Source: Diplodia intermedia (Eukaryota; Ascomycota; Dothideomycetes; Botryosphaeriales; Botryosphaeriaceae). Taken from it: a DNA stretch of 64,000 nt. This document shows positions 24,501 to 35,498 of the stretch, in pieces. The DNA lies in assembly GCA_021495925.1 (NCBI GenBank), contig JAKEKT010000025.1:124001-188000 (forward strand). The letters are read 5' to 3'. A program made the translations under genes and the position numbers. Within the stretch, counting starts at the first letter, position 1, and each line of letters opens with the position of its first letter. Under the pieces are notes generated by a model. That model worked only from the letters and a program-made list of their open reading frames with translations, was not told the origin of the DNA and searched no databases.

Positions 24501-25674
24501 CTGGCTTACCGATAGAACCTTTGGCTCTGCGACACTGCAAGGTATCCGCAGTGCCGTCAGTCATGCACACAGACGTCCCAACTTATTGTGAGCAGTCCCA
24601 TCCATGGACCAACCCCGATGCGTGATTCCGCAAATTGGGTAACAAGCCGTACGGAATACGATGGCGATTGTACAGCGTCACTCGCTTACAACAGACTTGG
24701 CGAGGACACGCAGACTGGTCTTTCATATTTTGCATAATGGTTTGTGTCCTCTGTGCCCGCTTTGCTCACTCTCCTCGAAGTCTTCGTTATTGCAGAAGCG
24801 TCACGATATTATGGCGATCAGAGCCAAATCAGATACCCGAGCAAGCTCGCATATTCATGTCGGTTCGGCTCGATGCTGCCGCAGCTACCTCCCCACTCGG
24901 TGCCCCTGATGGCTACACCCTGCATACTGGACTCCTTTTGCGGGAAGTTCCATTCGCGCTCGCTCAATAACGGTTGAAGCTTCTATTCAGAATGAGAAAA
25001 GCAATGCTCGTGTACTTGGTGTGTACGCACCGTGCAGGGTTCACACGGGTCACGGCTACGCCTGCATGGCACCCCGTCAGTACCTCTCACCATGACCACC
25101 TGCCAGCCAACCAGCTTGCCTGCCCTCGTCGCGGGCTCACAGCTCGAGTCCCGATTTAGCCGTCGCGTCCGCAAAAGACCATCGAAGTCTCCCCATTTGT
25201 GAACCCATCTGCAGCCTCTTCTGCCACCCAGCCCAAACCGGTTGCGCACCAACCCACCATTCGCCAAATTCGCTCACTCTCGTCCGAGATCACAGCCTCT
25301 ACCTCGTCTCGGTCCACATGTTTTGTTCCACGCTTCTGTCTTCCACTGCATGTCTCATCAAATACCTGACCCTGATCCCCGAGCTCCCGGTTCTCCCATC
25401 AGCGGCGAAACCAGCTCGCCATCACCCATCATCTCCCGCGCCGTCACAGATACTCCGCGGCGAATCTGTCTCCCTTTGTCGCGTTTCCCCGTTCATCTGC
25501 TAAAAATAAAAGCCCGTAAGATTGTTGCTGCTGCGGCCGAAAACAAAAACTACGTCCAACCCTCCCAATTTCCTTCCAGTCCCCCTCTCCGCATTCTCCC
25601 GTTCCACCATGAGCCTCGGTCACAATTAACACCAGGGTTCCCAACCAACCCCCGGCCGCCGCCACACCGCCCGC

Positions 25675-25748
25675 CCTCTCTCTCTCTCTCTCTCTTCCTC
25701 TCTCTCCCTTCCTCTTACTCCTCCCCCCTCCCCCTCCCCCCTCCCCTG
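25675..25748 (+). repeat. long pyrimidine tract (CT repeat then C-rich)
   Basis: A (CT)n run passes into CTTCCTC and CCCCCTCCCC blocks, all pyrimidine except for one A. Such tracts can form triplex DNA. Confidence 0.85.
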
Positions 25749-25804
25749 TCCATTCCCACCCACCCGTCTCATCCGTCCCATCCACACACAAGCCTGCCGA
25801 AAAA

Positions 25805-25845
25805 GCATGCAGGCATGCATCATGCATGCACGCATGCCTGCATGC
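25805..25845. repeat. perfect 14-bp inverted repeat made of GCATGC units
   Basis: The left arm GCATGCAGGCATGC (25805-25818) and the right arm GCATGCCTGCATGC (25832-25845) are exact reverse complements. The 13-nt spacer contains another GCATGC. There are five copies of GCATGC in 41 bases. It could form a hairpin or cruciform, or be a clustered binding site. Confidence 0.85.
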
Positions 25846-26196
25846 CGCCGTCTCCCTTCCCCGTCCCCTCCCCTCCCATCCCCGACTACTGGTTCGCCTC
25901 CACAACCCCCAACCCCGCCCTTGTCACCGCACACATCCACGACCCATGCCACCTTTTGATGCAGAGGAGCGGTGGTGGTGGCGGCGGTGGCGGCGGCGGC
26001 GGCGATGTACGGGCCCACAACCTTGTTTAGGGCAGAGGACGCGTCCCGGCTGGTCACGGCGCACATTCGTGCCGATGAGGAGGCGGAGGAAGAGGGGGAG
26101 GAATGGAGTGGGGGAGGGGCATGGTGTGGCGAGCAAGGTGACGACGGGCGGAAAGCGGTTGGTGGTTACGTACCAATGATGAGTGTAGAGAGATAG

Positions 26197-26216
26197 GTGT
26201 GTGTGTGTGTGTGTGT
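26197..26216 (+). repeat. GT microsatellite, ten units
   Basis: Ten uninterrupted GT units in gene-free sequence. Confidence 0.9.
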
Positions 26217-26827
26217 CTGAGATATGGGGGTGGGGATATGGGGATGTTTGGGAAGAGAGAGAGAAAAAAAAAGGGTAGGAGGGGAAAATACAAATGCATC
26301 AGAATGCCATGGGTGCCAAAAGCGCACCACCACGACGTTCATCACGCACGCAGAAGAACATGGCCAGCACCTAGCAGCCGCCGTTCCTCCGTCGTCGGTA
26401 ATGATGCAAATGGCGTGATTTGGGGAAAAACGAAAATCCAGAAATCCATACATCACGAAATGGGATGGGCCCCGTCGGGGCTAATCGATCCGCATGGGAG
26501 GGAAAAAAAAAGCGGGTGGCATGTAGCTACACGAAGCGATGTGGATGTCAAAGGGGGAAAGGCTTGGAGACGAGCGAAGGGAACGCCCGGGTGTGGGGCG
26601 GTGCGTTTAGGCCAGGCGGGTGCGCGGGAAGCTTATCGATCCTTCTACCGTCGGCCGGGGGAGCGACGCGCCGCCGTCACGTCGGTGGTGGTTCGTTCGT
26701 GGTTAAAAAGACGTGTGGGGGCGGGGGGTGGCAGGAGTCAGTCGGGCAGGTGACGCGTGGGCGGGCTTGTTGGAGGTGTGTGTGTGTGGAGCTTATGATG
26801 TAATGATACGGGTTGTAGCCGGCGTTC

Positions 26828-26845
26828 TTTTTTTTTTTTTTTTTT
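26828..26845 (+). repeat. run of 18 T
   Basis: An uninterrupted T run in gene-free sequence. It could be the poly(A) end of an old minus-strand retro-insertion or a simple slippage product. Confidence 0.85.
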
Positions 26846-28188
26846 CAAACATTTGGAATGGTCTCTGCAGCAGCGAGCGCGGCAGGTGGGCGTGCCGGGT
26901 CAACTTTCTGCCCGCCATCTGTTTGAGACGGAAGGAGGAGCGCCGGGAGTGGGATCGGGTGGGCTTGCCGGGACAAGGGGACCTGATTCGGGACGAGAGC
27001 GCAAGGGTCGACGAGTTGGAGGCGTCCGTTGGCCGGAAGGCTCGGGAGGACGCTCCGTAGCCGTCGTCCTTTGGTTGCAGCCAGGACCCTCTCTTTTTCC
27101 CACGCATGAGAGGCTGACGCGGCTGCGTGAGGCGGCACGGAGTTGGCTTCCCCCCCCTGCTCCTCAGCTTTTGCTTTTTGCTGGAAGCTTTTCGGAAGCT
27201 TGTTCCCATCTCTGGAACGGCCTGCGCTTTGGCCCTCTTTCCGACCCGAAATTACTGCTCTCGTCTCGCCTAACGCAACACTTATGCATGGTCTGTGACT
27301 GACATTAGTATTAACCTAAAAGCGCAACTTGTCCAAAGCTGTACACTGCTTACATGCCCAGTGGAATGCGAACGCTCCCCTCGCTCGGTACATTTGGGCA
27401 GGGAGGCGTGCTGACAGCAGCAAGCTTCAACGGCCAAACCAAAACATATGAATGAAGAGATTGGACACACGAAGAAGCAAAAGGGAATGAGGAATTGATT
27501 CAGAGGCACCGCAAGCGATCAGCCCCCATCGTTCAACAACCGCCTCCGCCCCGACAAAATGCGTCATAAGAATTCCTGCAGGGGAAAAGCTAAACACACA
27601 GGCAGTCATCCCCGGTAGTTTCCTTGGCTGATCAATGGCGGGTGCGGGCAAAGACACATGTCCGGCTTGCTACGTGTGATAGGATTGCGTCTTCTGGCGT
27701 CTTCATATGCCTTCCGACGGAATGGTAGCTTTTCCCAGCGCGCGACACAAGGTACCGACTGTGCGCGCTGGTCCTGACGTGGAAGATTGACTCGGCCTGC
27801 GTACCTGTGCACATTCTTGAGCTACCACTGCCTCGGGTGCAGATGGTGTGACCGCGCCTGTTGACAACTGACTATACATACGTGCCGCTCGTCGGCAACC
27901 GCCATCAGTAACGAGGTGGCTGATGGAGCAAAGGCCGCAATACGAGCGCACCTGCTTGTTTTTGGTTATATGACTGGCTTTTATTGCATCTTCCCGTCTG
28001 CCATCGGCCGATCAGGAATGGCTGTTCACATTTGATATGCACCTGGCGTAATCAACGAAGGCTTCCTGAAATGTCTCTATGCGGCATGTGGCGGATGATT
28101 GAACAACCGATAGCAAATGAAAAACAAAACACCATAGAGCCCAAATACCAATCTGGGCCAATGTAGGTGTCAAATCTCGTAGAGACAC

Positions 28189-30325
28189 TCAGCCATCACC
28201 AGCCTCGGCATCGCTTTCAGAATCGCCGTTGAACTCCTTCGGCTTGGTGCCCCTGCTCTTATCCCTCGCTTTCTCGACCTCCGGTCCCGTAGATGCCTTG
28301 ATGCCCTTGGAGCTGAGGTAGAGGAAGAAAGGCTCTTTGTAACCATCAATGTGCGCGAAGAACTGGTTGAATTGGTTGCTCTCCTCTTCCTCGCGGAATA
28401 TCCTCTCGTAGATCTCCCTCTGCTTGAACTCCTCCATGGCCTGCTCGTACTTGGTGAACTCGACCTTCTCGCGCTGGAACTTATCCGCCGCCTTTGCGTT
28501 GTACGAGTCGAACACCGGCCGCTCCAGCAACAGGCCGAGACCGGGCACCTTCGGGATCGCGACGTCCACTTCGGCAAACGTCTCCGCAATACGCTCGACG
28601 GGACAACCGCAGCGGACAATCAGCGCTGCCATACCAACCATCTTCCTGATCTGATGCATCATGAAACTTTGCCCATGGACCTTGAGGCTGATCCACTCCG
28701 TGCCATTGATGATGATGGGGTTTTCAGCGGCCTTGAAGCTCTTGATCAAACGTTTGGCAGAAGGGTCCTTGAACTTCTTGTTCACCGTGTAATTGTGATA
28801 GTTCTTGGTACCGACGTAGGCATTGAGAGCATCGCGCAGGCGATCGACGCGTTTCGAGGGCACACGGTATGCCTTCTTGGCGTCCATGTAGATGCCTTTG
28901 ATTTTCTTAATTGCAGCTTCTATTGCGCGCTTCTGGCTCAAAGAAAGTTTCTCGGGGTCGGTTGGGGGCATGTCGTCTTCGGCAGATGGAATCGGGGTGT
29001 CGTTGGTCGTCTGAACTGAGTCATCCCCAGCTGTTGCCGACTCAGGCTTCGTCGCATCACTATCCATTGGCTCCGTGACCGTCGTAGGGGCCGGTTCCGG
29101 TGCTTTGGTCATCCCTGGCTCGTTTATGATTATGGCCGCTTCCTCAGTCTTCTCGCTGGCATCGGTCTGCATGGGATCGGGTGCGGTGTCACCCCCGACA
29201 CGAACAGGCTGGGCCATGTCGGCAGCGTCTTGGGCAGCAACCTCGTTGGTCTTCTCGTTAGGAGCCTCCGGATCAGTCTCCGACTCCCAGAGGGCCTTTT
29301 CGACAAGCTCTCTAAGCCAGGGCTTCAACTGTTCCAGAGCAGGCTTGATGTGTTTCTCATCCACTTCGTTCCACCAGTGTGCAACCTCCTCTTGCCTGGA
29401 CTCGTACTGCTCGCGATCGCCCACCTCCTCTGACAACTCGACGAGTTTCTTTCCGAGATAGCTGTTGGGGTGGGGAGGGAGCAGGGAGTAGGTAGGAATC
29501 AGGTATTCGTACCAGCGCGAGTCGACGGCCTGGTAGGCGCTGAAACTGCCAGTAGTCCGTTCGATGCCCCAAACTCTGATCTGAGGTGAGAGGTGACTGT
29601 TGATTTTCTCCACAACATCCGGATCCTCGATGATCAGTTTCAGCGAGATGACGTTTCCAGCGGCGTGCACGCCTTTGTCGGTCCTTGCGCAGCGGACGAG
29701 GGCAGACTTCTTGGGGTCGTCGGCATTGGCTTTCGAAATGGCGCCGGCTTTAACGAAGGCGGTGAAAAGGTCGCCCTCGATAGTACGGTGGTTCGGCATG
29801 CTGTCGTCGGTTTAGAATGTAAAGTTGTCCATCGCAGCGGCCGTACTCACATCTGCATGCCCTTGTAGCCACTGCCCGAGTATCCGATCATGACGACGAC
29901 CTTGCGCTTGGGACGGCGCTCCTCGGCATCGACCTCTTCTTTGGAGAAGGCCTTGGGAAGGACAGACTCGATGCCCTCGGCTTCTAAACGGCGACGCTTG
30001 GCTTTCTCGTCCTCATTGCGGGCGCGCTTGTCTGGTTGGTTGCGACTTGGGATTAATTAGCTGCGACGTAGAGCGGCGGGTAGCAGGGGCCGTACATATA
30101 CTCTCCTCGGCCAATATCCTTTCTCTTACCGCGCGCACCATGCTGGAGATTGCCGCCCTGTTGCCATTTGCGCTTGTTGCCGCGGACGCCTTTGTCGCGC
30201 CATTGCTTTCTGTCGCCATTGCCCGACTGGGCATCGGTGGTTTCGCTGTCGGCGGGCTTGGGGTCCATTGGGGGCTTCGCAGCGTCAGAGGACTGAGCCG
30301 CAGGCTTGGTGGATTCCGGATCCAT
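28189..30325 (-). CDS. PUS1: tRNA pseudouridine synthase Pus1, 662 aa
   Basis: Exons are 30325-30130, 30031-29851 and 29800-28189. The TruA-type enzyme makes pseudouridine in tRNAs (classically positions 27, 28, 34 and 36) and in some snRNAs. Motifs in order: VVVMIGYSGSGYKGMQ at the start of the catalytic domain, TIEGDLF, and CARTDKGVHAAGN with the catalytic Asp167. After these come VWGIERTTGSFSAYQAVDSRWYEY without its last four residues, and the late block INGTEWISLKVHGQSFMMHQ with MVGMAALIVRCG. A large low-complexity acidic insert of about 140 residues (around residues 280-420) separates the halves, as in fungal Pus1. The N-terminus is basic, with RKQWRDKGVRGNKRKW, a likely nuclear signal. 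The start is the first in-frame ATG. An upstream in-frame extension and a short uORF are described under findings. The gene shares a 298-bp promoter region with TFIIE alpha. Confidence 0.93.
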
Positions 30326-30623
30326 GTTGGAGGCCGGTGGAGCATGAGGCGGGGTGGACAAGCTTCGAGCACAAAAAGTGAGGGCTGCGGCGGACAGACC
30401 AGCACCAGCCCGGCCGTGAATTTCACGCAGATCCCGCCGGCTAAATCGCGGCGTTCCGGGCAAGCACAATGGAGCTCTCCATCGCCAGCTTCAGGCTGCT
30501 ACTTTTGTCTGCGAGCGACAAAGCAGCTTACTTAGCCCCGCCTGCTCTTCCACCTGCCGCCTGCATCGCGCCTCCTCCTCCGCCCGATGCTCACCCCCGA
30601 GCCCTTGCGCTGAACCAGTGGCC
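30326..30623. promoter_or_regulatory. divergent promoter region PUS1 / TFIIE alpha
   Basis: Only 298 bp lie between the two start codons, so the promoters must overlap. On the minus strand a 13-codon upstream ORF (30482-30441) ends before the PUS1 ATG. C/T-rich sequence precedes the TFIIE alpha start. Confidence 0.7.
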
Positions 30624-31971
30624 ATGGAGATCGCCAAAGTCCTTGTCCGCACCGTCACCCGCGTCTTCTACGACACCGAGCAGATCATCGTCATTGATGC
30701 TCTGGTCAACCATGGCGCGTACGTCCCGACCCGACCCGTGTCTGCCATGTCGCGCCCACGCTGACAGATGCGCAGCATTTCCGCCGCCGACTTGTCGCTC
30801 GTCATGGACGAAGGCAAGAACCACAAGAAGGTCCAGAAGTACGCCGCCAAGCTGAGGGAGGGCGGCCTTGTCTCAGTGTACGTATCTTCGCTCCGTCTCT
30901 CGAAGCTCGCGCTCATGCAAGTGCAGCTATGTTCGTTCCGAGACGCGCGAAGGCGCCCAGAAGCCGACGAACAAGGAGTATTACTACATCGACTACCGCC
31001 GCGCCGTCGATTGCACCAAGTACCGCATTCACATGCTGGACGAGAAGATCAAGGCCATTTCGAAACCCACTCAGGAGAAGAAGGACTACGTCTGCCCGCG
31101 GTGCAACTCACAATGGACGACCATGGAGGCTCTGGACCACGTCGACATGCGCCGTGGTGGCTTTCTGTGCAAGCGCTGCGACTTTCCCCTGAAGTCGCGC
31201 AACACCACTGAAGACGCTGAGCCCGAGGCTGACGATACCCCCGCAAAATTCAACAAGCAGTTCAAGCCTCTGTTGGACATTTTGCAGCAGATCGACATGT
31301 CGACCGTGCCCGCTGTCACCGGCGAGGAGGCCGTTGCCAATGCAAAGCCCGTGCCACGCGATGAACAGATCAACCCGGCGCAGAGGACTGAAGTCATGCC
31401 TGACGAGAAGCTCCGGCCGACCGCTGTCAAGGGTCTCACAACTGGACCGGAGAAGGTCGAAATTACCATTTCCACCGAGGAGGAGAACACGGCGGCAGAG
31501 CAGGCAAGAGTTGCGGCCCACAAGGCCAAGATCGCAGCATCGAATGAGCTTCCTGTGTGGGCCACTCATTCGACCGTTGGCGGTGAGGCAGCCGCGGCTA
31601 AGGCAAATGGAGAGGCTGGAGCCGCGATGGACTCGGGCAGTGGGCTTGAGACAGCGGAGGCGAAGAGCACCAATAAGGCGGAGCTCGATGCCTACTTTGA
31701 CGCACTAGAAGAGGAACAATCTAGGCTGGCGAAGGAAAAGGCGGAAGAGGTCGAAGACGAAGAAGAAGAAGAGGATGATGACGAGTTCGAGGACGTGGTG
31801 GGTACACCTGCTGCCACGACAGGCGGCGATGGAGCTCCAGAGGCGAAGAGGGTGAAACTGGACGAGTCGGCAGCTCCTACGCCTCCCATATCATCCGTGC
31901 CGGCAGTGTCATCTGCTCAACCGTCGGCAGGCGAGGAGTCGGATGCAGACGAGTTCGAAGATGCTCTGTGA
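30624..31971 (+). CDS. TFA1: transcription factor IIE alpha subunit, 413 aa
   Basis: Exons are 30624-30718, 30776-30877 and 30927-31971. The protein is the large subunit of TFIIE, which recruits and regulates TFIIH at RNA polymerase II promoters. Residues about 5-95 form the winged-helix domain (RTVTRVFYDTEQIIVIDALV, HKKVQKYAAKLREGGLVSVY). A four-cysteine zinc ribbon follows, CPRC (122, 125) and CKRC (147, 150), with LDHVDMRRGGFLC between them. The C-terminal half is low-complexity and very acidic (EDEEEEEDDDEFEDVVG, ending SDADEFEDAL), as in yeast Tfa1. The first introns are 57 and 49 nt. The ATG follows a C-rich leader and is the first in frame. Confidence 0.93.
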
Positions 31972-32364
31972 TTGATTTCATTTAGATGCGGAGTTATGGG
32001 GCTTGCGCAGGCAAAGATGGGTATTGCAGCATTTGCAGGCGTTTGGTGGAGGAACTGGATTTATGGTGCGCAGATTTGCACTAGAAAAAGGGGAGGTAGC
32101 CAGAGCTTCATTTGCTCTCAGATTTGGACAATAATGCCGAAGAATCAATGGTAATGGAGCACGCGCAATAATGCAGTGACGTCTGCAGCTTGAAATAATT
32201 TAGCGACGCTTCCCTCGCGCACCCCACACAGGCGGCCGGCCGGACCCCACCACCAAGTCGCCGGTGATCTCCCGACATCGACAGCTACTGCATCACCGAC
32301 TTCGACGCTGCCCATGGCTGCCCGCTGAACCTCCGTCAAACCCCCACTCGCCCCTCCCCCGACA

Positions 32365-34409
32365 ATGGCCGCCAGCACCGGCAACTCGCTTGCCGCCCTG
32401 CTGTCCCAAACACATCTCGACGACCACGACGAAATCCTCAAAGCCGCCAACGCCCAGCTCGCCAAGTCGAAAAGCGACGTCGACGCCCAGCACGTCCGCG
32501 CTGTTGCCCTGCTCAAGCTCGACCGCTTCGACGATGCCCTGCGCCAGATTGAGCAAGGCGGCGATGCGCTGAAGAAGAGGGTGCCATTGGAGCATGCGTA
32601 CGCGCTGTATAAGACGGGCAAGCTCGCCGATGCCGAGCAGGTTGCCGCCAGTGCCGCCAACAGCAACGGCGGACGCGGCGCACAGCACGTGCTCGCCCAG
32701 GCGACGTACCGCGGCGAGAACTTTGCGCGCGCGGCCGACGTGTACAAGGAGCTGGCGACACGGCCGCAGGACGGCGAGGGCTTCGAGCACTACAACGACC
32801 TGCGCATCAACCGCCTCGCCGTTGACGCGCAGCTGCAGTGGCAGCCCAGCCATGGCAAGCTTGCGGAGAAGTGGAGCAGCGGCAAGGTTGGCCGGGAAGA
32901 CCTGGAGGCGTTCGAGACGGCGTACAACGCGGCGTGTAGCAGCATCGCGTGCGGAGAGTTCGGGCAGGGCGAGATGCTGCTGAAGCGCGCCAAGGACCTG
33001 TGTCTGGCGTCCGAGGACCTGACCGAGGAGGACAAGAAGGCTGAGATCATGCCCATCATCATCCAGCAGATCTACGTGCTGCACAAGCTGCGCAAATTCG
33101 ACGAGGCGGCGAAGCTTGCGGACGAAGTCTCATTACAGGAGTATGGTCAGTGTAGACTCGGTGCGGGACTGTTTTCGCTGATTGATTTGAAAGTATCCCA
33201 GACCCCTCGACGAAACACATCGCCCGCGTCAACGGCATGGCCAGGGCCACCGAGGACACCAATCCTTACCTGAGCTCGCGCAGCATGCAGCAGTCGGCGG
33301 ATCTTCCGGTCAGCGACAAGCCGTTCGCCTTTCAATCCAACATCCTCGACCACAATACCTACGTCATGGACCTTTCGTCCCACAAGCACAAGGGTGTTGC
33401 CAGTACCACTCTGAGCAAGATTGCCGCCGACCCCGTCGCCTCAACCCACCCGACTACCGCAAGCCTCTCCGTGGTGAACGCTGCGGCGCACGCCAAGGGC
33501 GCACGCGGCAGGGCTGGGATCAAGGAGCTTCTCCCGCTCATCAACAAGCGTCCTCACGATGTCGGCCTGGCCCTCACCATTGTACAAATCTACGTCAACG
33601 AGGGTAACTACGGCGCGGCCACGCCTCTTCTCGAGAACTTCCTGGTCCGCCTCGAGAACAGCGGCAACCCGGACGTCCTCCCCACCCGCTTCGCGCCCGG
33701 TGTCGTCGGCACCCTCGTCGCCCTTTACGCGCACGCCGGCCGCCGCGGCTCCGTCCGCCAGGAGCTCACCAAGGCCGCAAACTATTGGTTGAGCAACTCC
33801 TCACCCGCAACCCCCCCTCCAGCCTCGCTCCTCCATGCGGCCGGCGCCGCCCTCCTCGAGTCGTCGCAGCCCGCCGACCTTGAGCAGGCCGGCAAGATTT
33901 TCTCCGCACTCCTCGCGGCCGACTCGTCCAACCGCGGCGCGGCCGCCGGCCTGGTCGCCGCGTACGCGTCGACGCACGCCGACAAGATCGAGGCGGCGCA
34001 GCTCGACGCCCTGACGCCCGTGGCGCGCCTCATCTCCGACGTCGACGTCGACGCGCTCGAGAGCGCGGGCGTAGCGACCACGGTTGCGCCATCCCAACCG
34101 CCGGCCAGCGCGAAGAGAGCGGCGCCGAAGGACAAGCCGGACGAGAGGAAGAACAAGAAGATGCGCAAGAGCAGGATGCCCAAGAAGGACTTCGACCCGA
34201 ACAAGAAGGTCGACGCCGAGAGGTGGCTGCCGATGCGCGACCGCAGCTACTACAAGCCCAAGGGCCGCAAGGGCAAGTTGAGGCAGGCGGGCTTGACGCA
34301 GGGTGGCGTTGTGGCGGATGAGAAGCCTCAGCAGCAGCAACAGCAGCAACAGCAGGCGAGTGGAGGTGGCGGCGGCGCTAATAAAAAGAAGAAGAAGGGG
34401 AAGCGGTGA
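32365..34409 (+). CDS. SRP72: signal recognition particle subunit SRP72, 662 aa
   Basis: Exons are 32365-33145 and 33202-34409, with a GTCAGT...CCAG intron of 56 nt. SRP72 is part of the cytosolic particle that delivers ribosomes with signal sequences to the ER. It binds SRP RNA together with SRP68. The N-terminal two thirds are helical TPR-like repeats (for example LDRFDDALRQIEQGG, LYKTGKLADAEQVA, LHKLRKFDEAAKLAD). The diagnostic RNA-binding block lies near residues 578-620: RKSRMPKKDFDPNKKVDAER followed by WLPMRDRSYY. The tail has nine Gln in a row (CAG/CAA, 34329-34355), a Gly run and a Lys-rich end. It lies 393 bp downstream of TFIIE alpha on the same strand. Confidence 0.95.
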
Positions 34410-35110
34410 GGGAAGGGAATGTGTTGAAGTGTTTGGAGGAAGACGGTGTCCAGCCATATGAGCGATGGAGAAATGATGTTCCGACCGAAGGCGGAATAGG
34501 TGGGGAGACACAGTAGTGAGTAGCTCAGGGGGAAGTAGTAGGAGACATATGACCCTATAAGAAAAACCTACCTTTCGGGGGCAAAGAAGGAAGGAGAAAA
34601 TGGAAAACTATTAGCAGCCGTAAGCCGTTTTCCAGCAGTGCCGGTTGCATGTTCTTTGCCTATTTACCGCTTACCACTTTCAGAGCACGACGGTTACCAT
34701 TAAGCAACGTGAATTGGAGGCTTGGTTAAGAGTAGAAGAGTTTCTTGTTTGCTGGAAACCTTGAGAGAGAAGTTGTCTACTCCTCGTTCTTATTCTAGTC
34801 TCTATGAGTTGAGTAGACACAGCTCCTCGCCGTCGTTATCGTCGGCGATGCGGGGAGAATGGTGGTGTTAGATTATCAGGTATAATCAGTAAGTTACAAA
34901 CTACGTAGGCCGTGGAATCATACGTTCGGATGTGTTTGTGCACGATTATATTCATGTTAATTCTTAGGTGTTCGCTGCAGCTGCCTATAGGAAAAACGTG
35001 GTTAAATGTAAAGATATTAAAACATACAACGAAACACTAGGTCATCGTCGACTCGAACATAACAAAGTAGAAATACCATACCAGCGATGGGGGCGTTTAT
35101 TAACTACTAA
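34410..35110. other. intergenic region, partly AT-rich
   Basis: No gene is seen. From about 34880 to 35100 the composition becomes distinctly AT-rich compared with the flanking genes, just before the decayed patch that follows. Confidence 0.5.
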
Positions 35111-35410
35111 CTCAGTCGGCCCTGGCTACTATTAGCCGCCCAAAGCAGTTCGGAAGACCCGATACTCGTCCAAGTCCTGCGCGAGAACGCGAACCTGATC
35201 ACCGTAAACAACGGCTACGCCTCAAACAACGGCTTCTTCGCAACCTCGGAAACACACGTCGACGACCCGAACACGCAACGTCTCGGCGAGCTCCTACACT
35301 TCTTTATGGCGTTCGACTACGGCCTTCTAGCGAACTATGGAAGATTGTCGTCGTCTGGAATATCTCCTCTACGGTACCGCATCGCCAAGGTTGCATGGTT
35401 GCCGCAGTGA
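35111..35410 (+). pseudogene. orphan open frame without a start codon, possible gene fragment
   Basis: The frame is open for 99 codons up to the TGA at 35408. It reads like real protein with high-GC codon choice: ILVQVLRENANLITVNNGYA, then SNNGFFATSETHVDD and RLGELLHFFMAFDYGLLANY. The only ATG lies late, within FMAFDYG. CTAAC near 35108 and an AG at 35133-35134 could be a branch point and splice acceptor, so it may be an exon whose 5' part has been lost. I do not recognise the family. It lies between AT-rich sequence and the aldo-keto reductase pseudogene. Confidence 0.4.
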
Positions 35411-35498
35411 TGGTGTTCAACAGGTCTCTTGTACGTGGATGTCATTTATTTGGTGCCCATCTATGAACGCCTTTGAATCTACCTCGCTTCACTGACAC

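Larger units (their letters stand above)
18525..28188. other. 9.7 kb gene-free region upstream of the velvet gene
   Basis: I could not support any gene on either strand. The first third (about 18.7-21.5 kb) is strongly GC-rich and the middle (about 21.8-25.2 kb) is more balanced. The last part holds simple repeats: a pyrimidine tract at 25675-25748, an inverted repeat at 25805-25845, a GT repeat at 26197-26216 and a T run at 26828-26845. No terminal repeats, integrase or reverse transcriptase signatures were recognised. It may hold distal control elements or non-coding RNA genes for the velvet gene. Confidence 0.5.

Noticed and set aside
34510..34580. GTAGCTCAGGGGG resembling a tRNA D arm
   Set aside because: No matching T arm or acceptor stem follows within tRNA distance.
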